From Flavisolibacter longurius (lineage in GTDB: Bacteria > Bacteroidota > Bacteroidia > Chitinophagales > Chitinophagaceae): a stretch of DNA of 36,826 bases. Numbering within the stretch: position 1 is the stretch's first letter; the number at the start of each line of letters is the position of its first letter. This document shows positions 22,651 through 32,198 of the stretch, one piece after another. Position numbers and translations under genes: made by a program. The notes under the pieces are model-generated. The model saw only the letters and a program-made list of their open reading frames with translations. It was not told where the DNA came from and did no database searches. The DNA lies in the NCBI GenBank assembly GCA_014163555.1, contig JACJGO010000035.1, positions 1 through 36,826 of the forward strand, written 5' to 3'.

Positions 22651-24396
22651 TTATGGATTCCTGGTCCGGCTGGCTACGCCACCCTTTCGGCTGTCGACCG
22701 TTATGGTGTAGTTGCCACCGCCCTGGATGATCCAGCGAACGGTAACAGAACCCAGCCCGGGAATGTTGCGTACCTGCACCGTTTCAGGGGTTGTTTTCTG
22801 TTCGGTGGCCAGGTTCAGGTCTGCATTTTCCACCACCATACCTGCCAGCACTTTAGCGCCGGTGAGGGTAATGTGGTCGGGTCTTTCGATGTTAAACTTC
22901 AGGTCCTGGCTGCTGTGTGTAGGCATCAGGCGACTGTTGGAAATAACCGCCGTCACTTCTTTCAAACCATCACCCAGGTCGCGTTCGCGAAGGCTGTCCA
23001 CCGAAAGCTTCGGTGTATGATACCCGTGGTAGAGCGTAAACGACATGTTGCGGTGCGCATCGCTTTGCAAAAGAAAACCCGGGTGGGCACGGCCAAAGTT
23101 TTTCTTAAAGCCACCGATCTCGATCTTGCCGTATTGCGGGTGATTGAATTCGTGCCAGGGCACAAACGCATCCTGGAACAAGAGCCAGCGATCGAACTCG
23201 TAGTTGCTGTTGTCCAGCGGATCGCGGGTGCCGTCCTTGTTGAAAAAAAGATAAGGCGTCCACAGTTCGTTGGAAAAAGTAAAAATGCCACGGCCTCCGT
23301 TCAGCCAGTCCAATTCTCCACCGTAGGCCGAATAAAGATCCTTGTACACCACCAGGTATTTGTAACCGGGAATGAGCTGTTCGCCTTTTCGTCCCAGTGC
23401 ATCGTACACCTGCAGGTCAGCGGCATTGTAGGTGGTGACGTCGTTCTCGGCACCGGGCCCGCGAAGGATCATGCCACCCGCATTGTGATAGCTTTGTGCC
23501 GCGGCAATGTTGGGATGCTTCAGCACAAAGTCAGCAACGGCTCTTGTTTCGGGCAGCGAGAAAGGATATTTGTACGCACCGTTCTGGATATAGTTCGGCT
23601 GCCAGTTCCAGCCCCAGTCGCGGTTGGGATCGTACTCAAACGTGTAACCATCCTCGTTAACCACCCCGTCGCCATCGTTGTCAATGCCTTCCAGTCCCAG
23701 TAACTCATAGTCACCTTTTTCATCCGGTCCCACCTGTATCATGCGGTTAGGATTGGCGGGATCAACGCGGTAGCGGCCGTTGGGATTTTTGCGGCGCATC
23801 AATAGCACCTCATTGTCCTTGTCAAGGTCATCGTAGCCATCTTCGTCCACCAGGCCATCGCGGTCGTTGTCGATGGGGATCAGGCCCGAACGCGGACTGC
23901 TGCCGGTATTGGGCTTGTGAAAATAACTGTCCCTTCCATCGGGATTGATAGTGGGCACAATGTAAAACACTTTATCGCCCAGCAGCTCCTGTATGGCTTT
24001 GTTATCCTTGAAGGATTCGGTAAGGTACCAGGCTGTGTACAGCGAAAATTCGGCGCCCTGCACTTCGTTGGAGTGAATGTTGCCATCGATGTACATACCG
24101 GGCTTTTTATCCGGAGACCCTTTTTTAAAATCGGTGACGGTAAGGCACCAGATATCACGGCCTTCAAAGGATTTGCCGATAGACTCCAGCCGGGCCAGGT
24201 CCGGGAAGGCTGCCGCGATCTTTTTGCAGATAGCGCTGATGCCGGCGTGATCGTAATACTGGCTCCAGGCTATTTGCACTTTGGGGTTGTGCGGCGAACC
24301 GGCGGCTCTGAAAACCTGTTCGGACGTTTGTGCCTGCACGTTAGCAATAGCCAGCAGCAGGAAGAAAGAAAGGAGAATTTTTATAGAACGTTTCAT
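22651..24396 (-). CDS. M14 family zinc carboxypeptidase, exported, with Ca-binding-like insertions
   Basis: About 581 residues from ATG 24396; the frame extends to a TTG at 24402. A signal peptide ends in ANVQAQ. Catalytic residues of M14 peptidases are all visible: zinc ligands His108 and Glu111 (GNIHSNEVQGAE), His304 (QSYHNAGG) and the general-base Glu377 (FSNELW). Two acidic loops (IDNDRDGLVDEDGYDDLDKD and GIDNDGDGVVNEDG) look like calcium-binding DxDxDG loops inserted in the domain. It is the active member of a pair: the inactive-looking paralogue lies 26 bases upstream in the same operon. The enzyme would remove C-terminal residues from peptides in the periplasm or outside the cell. Confidence 0.92.
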   Translation of the reverse strand: MKRSIKILLSFFLLLAIANVQAQTSEQVFRAAGSPHNPKVQIAWSQYYDHAGISAICKKIAAAFPDLARLESIGKSFEGRDIWCLTVTDFKKGSPDKKPGMYIDGNIHSNEVQGAEFSLYTAWYLTESFKDNKAIQELLGDKVFYIVPTINPDGRDSYFHKPNTGSSPRSGLIPIDNDRDGLVDEDGYDDLDKDNEVLLMRRKNPNGRYRVDPANPNRMIQVGPDEKGDYELLGLEGIDNDGDGVVNEDGYTFEYDPNRDWGWNWQPNYIQNGAYKYPFSLPETRAVADFVLKHPNIAAAQSYHNAGGMILRGPGAENDVTTYNAADLQVYDALGRKGEQLIPGYKYLVVYKDLYSAYGGELDWLNGGRGIFTFSNELWTPYLFFNKDGTRDPLDNSNYEFDRWLLFQDAFVPWHEFNHPQYGKIEIGGFKKNFGRAHPGFLLQSDAHRNMSFTLYHGYHTPKLSVDSLRERDLGDGLKEVTAVISNSRLMPTHSSQDLKFNIERPDHITLTGAKVLAGMVVENADLNLATEQKTTPETVQVRNIPGLGSVTVRWIIQGGGNYTITVDSRKGGVASRTRNP

Positions 24397-24422
24397 ATTC
24401 AATCAATGGTTGTATAAGTGGA

Positions 24423-26063
24423 TCAGAGGTTGATGTCGATGGTTTTGCTTCCGGCAGCCGGACTGCCGGCTTCGATGGTGATCTTGCCGCTGCCTTTGAT
24501 GAGCCAGGAAAGCTGTTGCCGGCCTTGCCCTTCCAGTGAATTCAGCACCTGGAACTTGCGGCCGCTCAACACCGATTGGGCCCCTGTGGTATTCACCTTT
24601 ACGGCTATACGCTTTACCCAGTAAGTGCGTTCGCCCAGTTTGGAAGGTGCTGCCAGGGTGCCGCGATTCACCAGATCAAGCGTTACCCTTGTGAGGCCGC
24701 CACCTGTTTTTTCCGTCCGCACATTGATCACATCCAGCTCGGGTTGCATGCCGGCTAATTGTACCAGGAAGGACGTGTGTTTCTTTACCAGGTCCGGCAC
24801 CAGGTTATAGGGTGGGCTGATGAGCACAAACGGATCGAGTCCACCCACTTCTACTTTTTGCCCGGGAAAGTCGGGATGCTGTACTTCCTTCCAGGGTGTA
24901 AAGGTGTTGGTGATGCCCTGTTGTGTGGCCCAGCGCAGGTAGTTCGCGGTCGGGTCATCTGCTGTAAACGCTTTTTCTTTTTTGGTGGTATCGGGTTTGG
25001 CTTTCGGTATCCACCATCCCGGTGTGCTAAAGCTATAGCGACCATAATGATAGTACGCCCAGGAAAGAAAATCACCGCCGGCCGGTGTGGTCCGCGGTGC
25101 ATCTTTCAATCCCACCACTTTGTTGTACAGGTCCGATACGGCGCTGTCCACCCTCACATCTTGCTGCAGCCAGCTCCCAATCAACGGTTGATTGGCGGTT
25201 TGTGCGTTGAACGCATAGGGTGTACTCAGGTTATTGTTAGGGCCAAAGCTTACCACGGCGTATACGTTAAAACGTTCGAAAAGGGTGTCGAGCAAGGCCC
25301 TTGTTTCCGGTTCCGATACGGGATGCTCACCGGCACCGGCGGTAAATGCCGGTACTCTGTATGTAAGGTTTTTGTTGAACCAGGTACCTCCTTCGCCGTC
25401 TTCATTATAAGCGCCGTCCTTGTCATTGTCAGTGCCTTCTGTGTAAAGAAGATGTGTGCCTTTTTCGCCTTTGGTCGCATCGGCTTTTATCATCGAGCGG
25501 TTATCATCGGGATTGACACGATGCGTACCTACCGGTGATTCCACCCGCAGCCAGGTAATTTTTCCGTTGTGGTCCAAATCATCAAAACTGTCTTCGTCTT
25601 TTTTGCCATCGCGGTCGTCATCGGTAGGTGTGGCGTTGCCCTGGCGTTCGTAGCGCAAGGCTGAAAAATATTGCTCCGCTGCATCAGGACTCAGGTTAGG
25701 ATACACGTAAAACGTAGTGCGGCCGAGCAGGTTTTTGATGCTGTCGGTGTTGCTGCCCTGCAGCAGGTTTTCGGCAAAGCCAAGAGCCAGTTCAGTACCC
25801 AGCAGGTGAGAGCCTTCCACGCCACCGGCGACTACGACAGCGGGTTTGGTTTCGGTGCGGCCCGTGCCGATGGTAATCTGCCAGATATCTTTGCCGCCAG
25901 TGGTTTTTACCAGCGATTTCACCTTGGCGAAATTGGGATAAGTTTTGGCTAGCGCCTGGATGCGGGCCGCCTGTTGCGAGAGGTTGCTGTAACCTTCCTG
26001 GGCGTGGCCCAGAACTGTGAAAAAGGAGAATGAAAAAAAGAGCGCAAGTCGTTTGCAATGCAT
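24423..26063 (-). CDS. M14-like protein with rearranged zinc site (probable pseudo-peptidase)
   Basis: A 546-residue exported protein (signal peptide ending in VLGHAQ) that aligns along its length with the downstream M14 enzyme. It keeps the DDDRDGKKDEDSFDDLDHNG and DNDKDGAYNEDG acidic loops. In the active-site motif, Glu83 replaces the His ligand and His86 replaces the Glu ligand (GGVEGSHLLGTE against GNIHSNEVQGAE), so HxxE has become ExxH. The third His region reads SFGPNN and the catalytic-Glu region reads FSTPGWW, so those residues are lost as well. It is probably not a peptidase and may bind substrate or regulate its partner. The ATG at 26063 is well placed and the gene is intact. Confidence 0.88.
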   Translation of the reverse strand: MHCKRLALFFSFSFFTVLGHAQEGYSNLSQQAARIQALAKTYPNFAKVKSLVKTTGGKDIWQITIGTGRTETKPAVVVAGGVEGSHLLGTELALGFAENLLQGSNTDSIKNLLGRTTFYVYPNLSPDAAEQYFSALRYERQGNATPTDDDRDGKKDEDSFDDLDHNGKITWLRVESPVGTHRVNPDDNRSMIKADATKGEKGTHLLYTEGTDNDKDGAYNEDGEGGTWFNKNLTYRVPAFTAGAGEHPVSEPETRALLDTLFERFNVYAVVSFGPNNNLSTPYAFNAQTANQPLIGSWLQQDVRVDSAVSDLYNKVVGLKDAPRTTPAGGDFLSWAYYHYGRYSFSTPGWWIPKAKPDTTKKEKAFTADDPTANYLRWATQQGITNTFTPWKEVQHPDFPGQKVEVGGLDPFVLISPPYNLVPDLVKKHTSFLVQLAGMQPELDVINVRTEKTGGGLTRVTLDLVNRGTLAAPSKLGERTYWVKRIAVKVNTTGAQSVLSGRKFQVLNSLEGQGRQQLSWLIKGSGKITIEAGSPAAGSKTIDINL

Positions 26064-26288
26064 GCAGAATAGTTTAAGCTTGAAAGATAGAGAAAGTTGA
26101 ATAGTGGCGATAAGATAGCGGAGATTAGATATTGGATATATTGTACCGGTAATTATAGTGCAATGAAAACGAAATGGATGAAGGTGTTTCGGTGATAAAA
26201 AGAACCTGCTTTACTTCCCCGGTCAGGCTGAAGTAAGAAAGCATTATTTTTAGTGAACACCATTCGTTAATGATTCTTTCAGTTGCTT

Positions 26289-27092
26289 ATGAATACAGCT
26301 TCTATAGATGCCGTTATCAGTCGCCTCGATGCCATCATGCAGGATTGCATCCGGGAAAAGCTTAAGGCCGGCTATTTCACGGCGCTTTACCACAAGGTGA
26401 CCTGCAAGGTGAAAGAAGCCCTGCTCAATGGCGAGTTTGAAAACGCGGAACGGATGGAAACGCTGGACACCATTTTTGCCGGTCGGTACATAGACGCCTG
26501 GGAAGGCTGGCGGGCCGGCAAGCCCATTTCGCAATCCTGGGCGGTTGCCTTTGGTGAGGCCAAAAAACCGCTTACGCTGGTATTGCAGCACATGATGCTG
26601 GGTGTAAATGCGCACATTAACCTTGACCTGGGCATTGCGGCCGTGGAAACTTCCAAAGGCGGTGACATTCACTCCCTGCGTCGTGATTTTGTACGCATCA
26701 ATGCTATCCTGAATGCTGTGCTGCTGGATGTGCTCAAAGATCTTCAGCGAGTATCACCGCTATCATCATTGTTAGGCCTGCATTCCCGCAACCAGCAATC
26801 TATGCTCATCAATTTTACCATAGAAGTGGCCCGTGATGGCGCCTGGTGTTTTGCCGAAGATCTTTGGCACCTGCCTGAAGCGGAATGGCCGGCGGCTATA
26901 GCTGAAAGAGACAAGGAGATTTTTAGCCTGGGACAAAACATGGCGCAAATGAAAGGGCTGTTAAAACTAACGGCCATCGCCATCCGCATTTTTGAATGGA
27001 ACAATGCGGCGAAAGTGATCAATGTATTACAGGAAGGCAGCAAGGTAAAATTTCATGCGGCAACAACTGCTGTTCCTGCTCCTGCTGTGTAA
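26289..27092 (+). CDS. DUF5995 family protein
   Basis: A 267-residue soluble, helical protein. The highly characteristic stretch HMMLGVNAHINLDLGIAAVE (about residues 98-117), with its pair of His residues, and the preceding ISQSWAVAFGEAKKP identify the DUF5995 family. The His-rich helix suggests a metal site as in related helical hydroxylase-like folds, but no activity is established. I chose ATG 26289 over the TTG six bases earlier. It is divergent from the M14 operon across a 225-base AT-rich spacer and convergent with the AsmA-like gene. Confidence 0.85.
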   Translation: MNTASIDAVISRLDAIMQDCIREKLKAGYFTALYHKVTCKVKEALLNGEFENAERMETLDTIFAGRYIDAWEGWRAGKPISQSWAVAFGEAKKPLTLVLQHMMLGVNAHINLDLGIAAVETSKGGDIHSLRRDFVRINAILNAVLLDVLKDLQRVSPLSSLLGLHSRNQQSMLINFTIEVARDGAWCFAEDLWHLPEAEWPAAIAERDKEIFSLGQNMAQMKGLLKLTAIAIRIFEWNNAAKVINVLQEGSKVKFHAATTAVPAPAV

Positions 27093-27125
27093 ATTAGGCG
27101 ATCAGCTAGCCTGATAAAATAAAAT

Positions 27126-28904
27126 TTATTGCACCGGTTTGCTGTTGGCCATTTTTTCGGGTGCGCCGATAGTCCGCAGGATGCCGGTGAACGCCGTTTT
27201 CCATACCAGGTTCATAAAGCCGCTATTGGGATCGCGGTCAAAAGAAGCCTCTTTTTTTTGCACCGCTTCGCCTTCTTTTGCCGGATTGCTGTTTCGGATT
27301 ACCAGAGCATTGGCCAGAAATGAAAGCAGGTTTTTGTCGTTCATGCCTTTGCCTTCCTTGTTCTTTTCCAGCATGGACAGTTTCAGGTCATTGTATTGCA
27401 GGGCAACCATTCCCTTGGCGCCCCATTCATGTCCCTGCATGGTGACTTCTAATTTTTTTACGCTGCCTTCATCAATGTTTAGCATGCCGAGTGGCCTTGT
27501 GATGGGATTCAACACCTTACCTTGAAACGCACCGGTTTGAAGGGTAGCCGAAAACATTCCTTTTTTTGCCTGCTGCAACGGAAAGCGGAAGCTTGCCCGT
27601 AGCGGGATAGAACCCATCAGGCTGGACGTACCCGAAACCACAACCGGCTGGCCCTGATTTGGATTGTTGTGAAGATTGGAAACCGTCAGGTTTGTATTGG
27701 AAAGCGAAACCGTGCCGCTTTGTCCTGATATTGGGTTAAACTCTTCGTATGCAATGTCCAGATCCCGCATCTGCACCTTGGTAACGCTCAGGGCTACCTG
27801 TAGTTTTGCCAGCAGTTGATTGGGGAAGTTGCCCATCTTGTTTTTCAGGGGTAAAGACCGGTCGAAATACACGCTAAACCGGCCGCCTCTTGTCTGTACT
27901 GTTCTGGCGTCTATAGCATCACCATTGAGCATTGTCCACCAGTCCACGCCATTGATGGTTGTGGTAGGAATCGTAAGGTTATACAGTTCCGTAGCATGAC
28001 TTTGTTTTTTCATAAAGGCCTGTTTGCTGAGTGGAGAACCCAGCCGCAGGTTTTTCAGCACCACTTGTTTACCGGTGGCATTGATCAGCGCATCTTTTAC
28101 ACTGAACCGATACAAACCTTTGTTCAGCGTTGTGGAGAAATCGTGAAATTCCATGGTAGCTTCTTTGGCAAAAAGAAAGCGGTTTTTATCGGTGCGGGTG
28201 CTGCTGTTAAGGAGGATGTTTTTCATCTCCACACCCACATTTTTAAAGGTTTTTGTGCTGCCCTTTTTTTTGTCGTGCACCACTACCTGGCCATTCTCCA
28301 CAATGATGCGGCCAATGGCCAGCTTTTCCATTTCCTTCAGGAACTGCTGTGAAAACTCGTCGCCGTCTTTTTGTTTACTACCTGTGTACCGGTCGATCCG
28401 TATCACCGGGTTTACCAGTTTTACAATCTTATAGTCCATTGTTTTACTGGTTACCGCATCATCGAGGTTGATACCTTCTATTCCCAAGGCAGCAAACGAA
28501 ATCGTAAAAACATTGGGGGGAAGTTCGCCGGCCGACTGCAATTGTTTTAGAACACCTGCATCGGGTTTAAGTGTAACATTTCGCAGCGAAACTTCTGAGG
28601 CCAGTACATCCAAGTCCATATCACCAACAGCAAGTTGGTATAAACCGTTCGTGGTTTTGTTTACCAGGCTTTGCAGCTTTTGAATAAAAAGGGGCCGAAG
28701 GTCGAGGGCAGAAACTTTTTTCCCGCCCAACGAGTCGGTTTTGGTGCTGTCTTCGCCAAGGTTAGCCGCTCTATTGCCTGTGGTAGCGATTTGGTCTGAA
28801 TCCGTTTTGCCGTTACCCCTTCGCAAATAAATCTGCAACAGCAGGTAGCCGCCAATGATCAAAAGAGCCGGTATCAACACCATCCAAAAAACCTTTTTAC
28901 CCAT
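27126..28904 (-). CDS. Membrane-anchored AsmA/DUF748-like protein
   Basis: A 592-residue protein. Residues 5-27 are an N-terminal transmembrane segment (VFWMVLIPALLIIGGYLLLQ). The long remainder is beta-rich, with repeated units of the type 'L--L-Vs----sl-nv-l', such as DLDVLASEVSLRNVTLKP and VQMRDLDIAYEEFNP. That is the pattern of AsmA/DUF748-type proteins, which lie in the periplasm and in other bacteria take part in lipid or envelope transport. The C-terminal segment contains LNIDEGSVKKLEV. There is no operon partner on its strand: M16 lies upstream behind a terminator. Family placement is tentative. Confidence 0.72.
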   Translation of the reverse strand: MGKKVFWMVLIPALLIIGGYLLLQIYLRRGNGKTDSDQIATTGNRAANLGEDSTKTDSLGGKKVSALDLRPLFIQKLQSLVNKTTNGLYQLAVGDMDLDVLASEVSLRNVTLKPDAGVLKQLQSAGELPPNVFTISFAALGIEGINLDDAVTSKTMDYKIVKLVNPVIRIDRYTGSKQKDGDEFSQQFLKEMEKLAIGRIIVENGQVVVHDKKKGSTKTFKNVGVEMKNILLNSSTRTDKNRFLFAKEATMEFHDFSTTLNKGLYRFSVKDALINATGKQVVLKNLRLGSPLSKQAFMKKQSHATELYNLTIPTTTINGVDWWTMLNGDAIDARTVQTRGGRFSVYFDRSLPLKNKMGNFPNQLLAKLQVALSVTKVQMRDLDIAYEEFNPISGQSGTVSLSNTNLTVSNLHNNPNQGQPVVVSGTSSLMGSIPLRASFRFPLQQAKKGMFSATLQTGAFQGKVLNPITRPLGMLNIDEGSVKKLEVTMQGHEWGAKGMVALQYNDLKLSMLEKNKEGKGMNDKNLLSFLANALVIRNSNPAKEGEAVQKKEASFDRDPNSGFMNLVWKTAFTGILRTIGAPEKMANSKPVQ

Positions 28905-29001
28905 ATCCCCTGCAATTCAAAAGCTACGCCACGTATTTGCTTTTTTAAAATGCTGGATTTTGTGGGAGGTTTACGGGGTGACAGGCGAAAATTATCTATA
29001 C

Positions 29002-29034
29002 AAAAAAAGCCGCCATTTTGGTGGCGGCTTTTCC
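29002..29034. terminator. Terminator hairpin of the M16 protease gene
   Basis: AAAAGCCGCCA (29005-29015) pairs with TGGCGGCTTTT (29022-29032), with A-runs on the left that read as T's on the minus strand. It lies just beyond the stop of the M16 gene at 29051. Confidence 0.88.
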
Positions 29035-29050
29035 ATAGTAAAATGTTGGA

Positions 29051-32002
29051 TTAAAATGCGCGGCTTACATTTTCGTACCCAAACAAATCATCCACACTTA
29101 GTTTTCTTACTTCACCATACTTTTTCAGGTCTTCGAGGTTGATTCGTTTTTCAGAAGCAATTACCGTGTAGGTAAAGGGTTGGTTCTGGAACTGCTGCTG
29201 GTGATAAGCGGCGATATCATCCAGGGTCAGTTTGTCCAGCTCTTTGTACACGGTTTTGCGAACATCTTCCGAAAGGCCTTTTTTACGGGCATTCAGGTAG
29301 TTGAAGATGATACCGTCTTTGGTGATCCGCTGCGTTTCAATGTCCTTTTTCTGACTCTTGATCGCGTTTACAAAATTCTGTTCGGTCTTGGGAAGGTCTT
29401 TCAACAGGTCGTTCATGCTGTTGATGGCTTCGTTCATTTTGTCGGCCTGGCTGCCTACATAGCCTACAAAGGTGTAATCATCTTCTTTTTTGGAAGGTGT
29501 TTGTACAAAGGCATAGGTAGAATAGGCCAGGGCTTTGGATTCGCGGATGGTTTGGAAAACCACCGAACCCATACCGCCGCCAAAATAGCTGTTGTAGATA
29601 CCGATCTTGGCCGTGTTGGTTGGATCGTATTGTCCCAGGTCACGTACCCAGTAAATTTCAGATTGCACTGCATCGTAATCGTTGAACAGCACCTGGCTCG
29701 GACCCTGCTTCAGCGGCTTGAACTGAACGGCCTTGGGCGTTTCTTTCCAGGTTTTGGGCATAGGATGCAACTTCGCAATGTCGGTAGTCAGTTTTGTCAA
29801 CGGCGTAGGGCCGTAGTACAATACTTCGTGTTTGTAATTTGGCAGGGCGTGCAACAATGCCACCAGGTCTTCGGCTTTCAGTGACTTGATCTCTTCGTTG
29901 GTCAGCACGTAGTTGTAAGGATTGTTCTGACCGTAGATCGCATAGTTCTGAATGGCTGCTGCAATAGCGCCTTTGTTTGTTTTGTTGTTGGCACGGCTTT
30001 TCAGCAAGCGATCTTTCAGTGCTTCCAGCGCTGCTGCATCGGGTTTGCAATTGCGGAGCAGGTCTTCAAACAGACTTACTGCCTTGCTGAAGTTTTCCTG
30101 CAGGCCGCTGATGGTAACCGTTGTTTCTTCGTTACCGGCATTGGCCGAGAAAGAAGCCGCCAGGTTGTAAAACTGCTTGGTGATGTCTTCGGCACTCTGT
30201 TTATCGGTGCCCAGGAATTGCAGGTATTGCAGGGCGATGGGCAGAACGCGGTTGTTGAAGTTTCCCTGGTCAAAATAATAGCTCAGGCGGAAGATGCTGT
30301 TGTCCTTGTTGGGGACATACATGACATCGGCGATACCGGCTTTGCTTTTCTGCATGTCTTTATTGTAGTCCACCCAAACCGGGGCAATCTCCGGCAACGG
30401 TGTGCTGGTAATGGCCTTTACAAAATCAGATTGTTTGCCGGCGTTGGTTTCCACCGGGGTGATGGCCGGCTTTTCCACTTTTACAATGTTCTTGTCCTCG
30501 CCTTTGCGCTTGTAAATAACAGCATAATTGGTGGGGGTGAAAAAGCGGTTGGCAAAGTCAACGATCTCTTTTTTGGTGATCTTTTCAATCTCATCGAGGA
30601 AGGCCACGTTTTTATCCCATTCCTTACCGTGGTTTTTGATGAATTCGTCCATGATGTTGTTCACACGGGTGGTGTTGTTCTCCATGGCCGTCATCTCGCT
30701 TAACTTGTAATTGGCTACGATGGCTTTGATCAGTGATTCGTCAAACTCACCTTTTTTCAGTTTGTCAATCTGCTCCAGCAGAATGTCTTTTACCTGCTCA
30801 AGTGTTTGTCCCTGCTTTGGATTGGCCAGCAGCTGGAAAACGCCGTAATCTTTGTACTGGCGAATGCCGGCAGCGGCACCCAGTACTTTTTGCTGCTTGT
30901 TCAGGTTCAGGTCCAGCAAACCAGCTTTTCCGTTGGAGAGGATAGAAGAAACCACAAAAGCCAGGTCGGCATCCCGGGAACTGGCGGCACCGGTGCGGTA
31001 CACAATGCGCATAGTTTCTGCGGAAGGGCCGTAAATTTCTTTTACAACCGGACCCGCCAGCGGTGCTTCAACGGGGCCTTTGTACTCTTGTACCGGCTTG
31101 GGTTGCATGTACGCAAACGCTGCATCAATTTTTCTGATCACTTCATCCGGCTTAAAATCACCCGCCATTACAATGGCCATGTTGTTCGGCACATAGTATT
31201 TGTGGTAATAATCACGGATAGCCTTCAGCGAAGGATTTTTCAGGTGCTCGATGGTACCGATGGTTGTTTGCTGTCCGTAGTTATGCGTGGGGAAAAGCAG
31301 GGTGTGCATAGCTTCCTGGATCTTCCAGCCGTCATTGTCCAGCGAACGGTTTTTTTCTTCGTAAACCGCTTCCAGCTCTGTATGGAAAATGCGGAGAATG
31401 GGGTTGCGGAAGCGTTCTGCCTGTACAGCCAGGAACTTGTCCAGCCCATTGGAAGGAATGTTTTCGTGGTACACGGTTTCTTCCACCCAGGTATGAGCGT
31501 TGGTGCCCTGCGAGCCAATGGAGGCCATCATTTTATCGTACTCGTTGGCGATGGCGTACTTGGCCGCTTCACCGGAAACGCGGTCAATCTCCTTATAAAT
31601 TTCTTTGCGTTTGGCTTCGTCCTTTATCGAATTGTACTGCTCGTACAACTCGTCAATCTTGTCCAGCAGGGGCTTTTCTTTTTCCCAGTCCATCGAGCCA
31701 AACTTGTCGGTGCCCTTGAACAGCATATGCTCCAAGTAGTGCGCCAGGCCAGTGTGGTCTTTGGGGTCGGTGTTGCTGCCCGCCCGAACCGGGATGCGCA
31801 CCGCAATGCGGGGCTCTTTGTCGTTAGGAGAAAGGGCAACGGTCAGCCCGTTTTTCAGTGTGTAAAAGCGGGTGGCCATCGGGTCGTTGGCTACATACTT
31901 GTAAGTATAACCGCCGCTGGTAGCCGTTTTCCACTCATACTTTTTTTGTGCCTGGGCTATGGCAGCCACAAGCAACAGGAGGAACAGGTGCGTAAACTTC
32001 AT
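29051..32002 (-). CDS. M16 family (insulinase/pitrilysin-like) zinc protease, exported
   Basis: A 983-residue protein with a signal peptide (MKFTHLFLLLLVAAIAQAQ). It has the inverted zinc motif HYLEH (His88, Glu91, His92) in GLAHYLEHMLFKG and the downstream ligand helix ELEAVYEEKNRSLDND. It contains both the active N-terminal half and the inactive C-terminal half (FGGGMGSVVFQTIRESKALA is the typical C-half motif). This is a full two-module pitrilysin of normal length. It would degrade peptides in the periplasm. Monocistronic, with a terminator at 29002-29034 and a divergent phosphoesterase gene upstream. Confidence 0.95.
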   Translation of the reverse strand: MKFTHLFLLLLVAAIAQAQKKYEWKTATSGGYTYKYVANDPMATRFYTLKNGLTVALSPNDKEPRIAVRIPVRAGSNTDPKDHTGLAHYLEHMLFKGTDKFGSMDWEKEKPLLDKIDELYEQYNSIKDEAKRKEIYKEIDRVSGEAAKYAIANEYDKMMASIGSQGTNAHTWVEETVYHENIPSNGLDKFLAVQAERFRNPILRIFHTELEAVYEEKNRSLDNDGWKIQEAMHTLLFPTHNYGQQTTIGTIEHLKNPSLKAIRDYYHKYYVPNNMAIVMAGDFKPDEVIRKIDAAFAYMQPKPVQEYKGPVEAPLAGPVVKEIYGPSAETMRIVYRTGAASSRDADLAFVVSSILSNGKAGLLDLNLNKQQKVLGAAAGIRQYKDYGVFQLLANPKQGQTLEQVKDILLEQIDKLKKGEFDESLIKAIVANYKLSEMTAMENNTTRVNNIMDEFIKNHGKEWDKNVAFLDEIEKITKKEIVDFANRFFTPTNYAVIYKRKGEDKNIVKVEKPAITPVETNAGKQSDFVKAITSTPLPEIAPVWVDYNKDMQKSKAGIADVMYVPNKDNSIFRLSYYFDQGNFNNRVLPIALQYLQFLGTDKQSAEDITKQFYNLAASFSANAGNEETTVTISGLQENFSKAVSLFEDLLRNCKPDAAALEALKDRLLKSRANNKTNKGAIAAAIQNYAIYGQNNPYNYVLTNEEIKSLKAEDLVALLHALPNYKHEVLYYGPTPLTKLTTDIAKLHPMPKTWKETPKAVQFKPLKQGPSQVLFNDYDAVQSEIYWVRDLGQYDPTNTAKIGIYNSYFGGGMGSVVFQTIRESKALAYSTYAFVQTPSKKEDDYTFVGYVGSQADKMNEAINSMNDLLKDLPKTEQNFVNAIKSQKKDIETQRITKDGIIFNYLNARKKGLSEDVRKTVYKELDKLTLDDIAAYHQQQFQNQPFTYTVIASEKRINLEDLKKYGEVRKLSVDDLFGYENVSRAF

Positions 32003-32198
32003 ACGTGTATTTGGTTTAAAAAAATTACAATACCCTGTTGGGTTAATGTTCAGTTACGTGCTGGTTTTGGGAGAATGTTGTGTAAATTAACGCCTTAGGC
32101 ATTTCAAGGGCTACCGTTCATCAAAAAATTTTTTCATGTGGCCCGCTGGAACGGTTATTTAACAGTACCTGCAGCATTAAAAACGGAGGAAAGGACTT

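Noticed and set aside
22645-23703. A 352-codon plus-strand open frame
   Set aside because: It lies antisense to the M14 peptidase, whose motifs and signal peptide are unmistakable; similar long shadows occur at 24759-25538 and 30806-32098.
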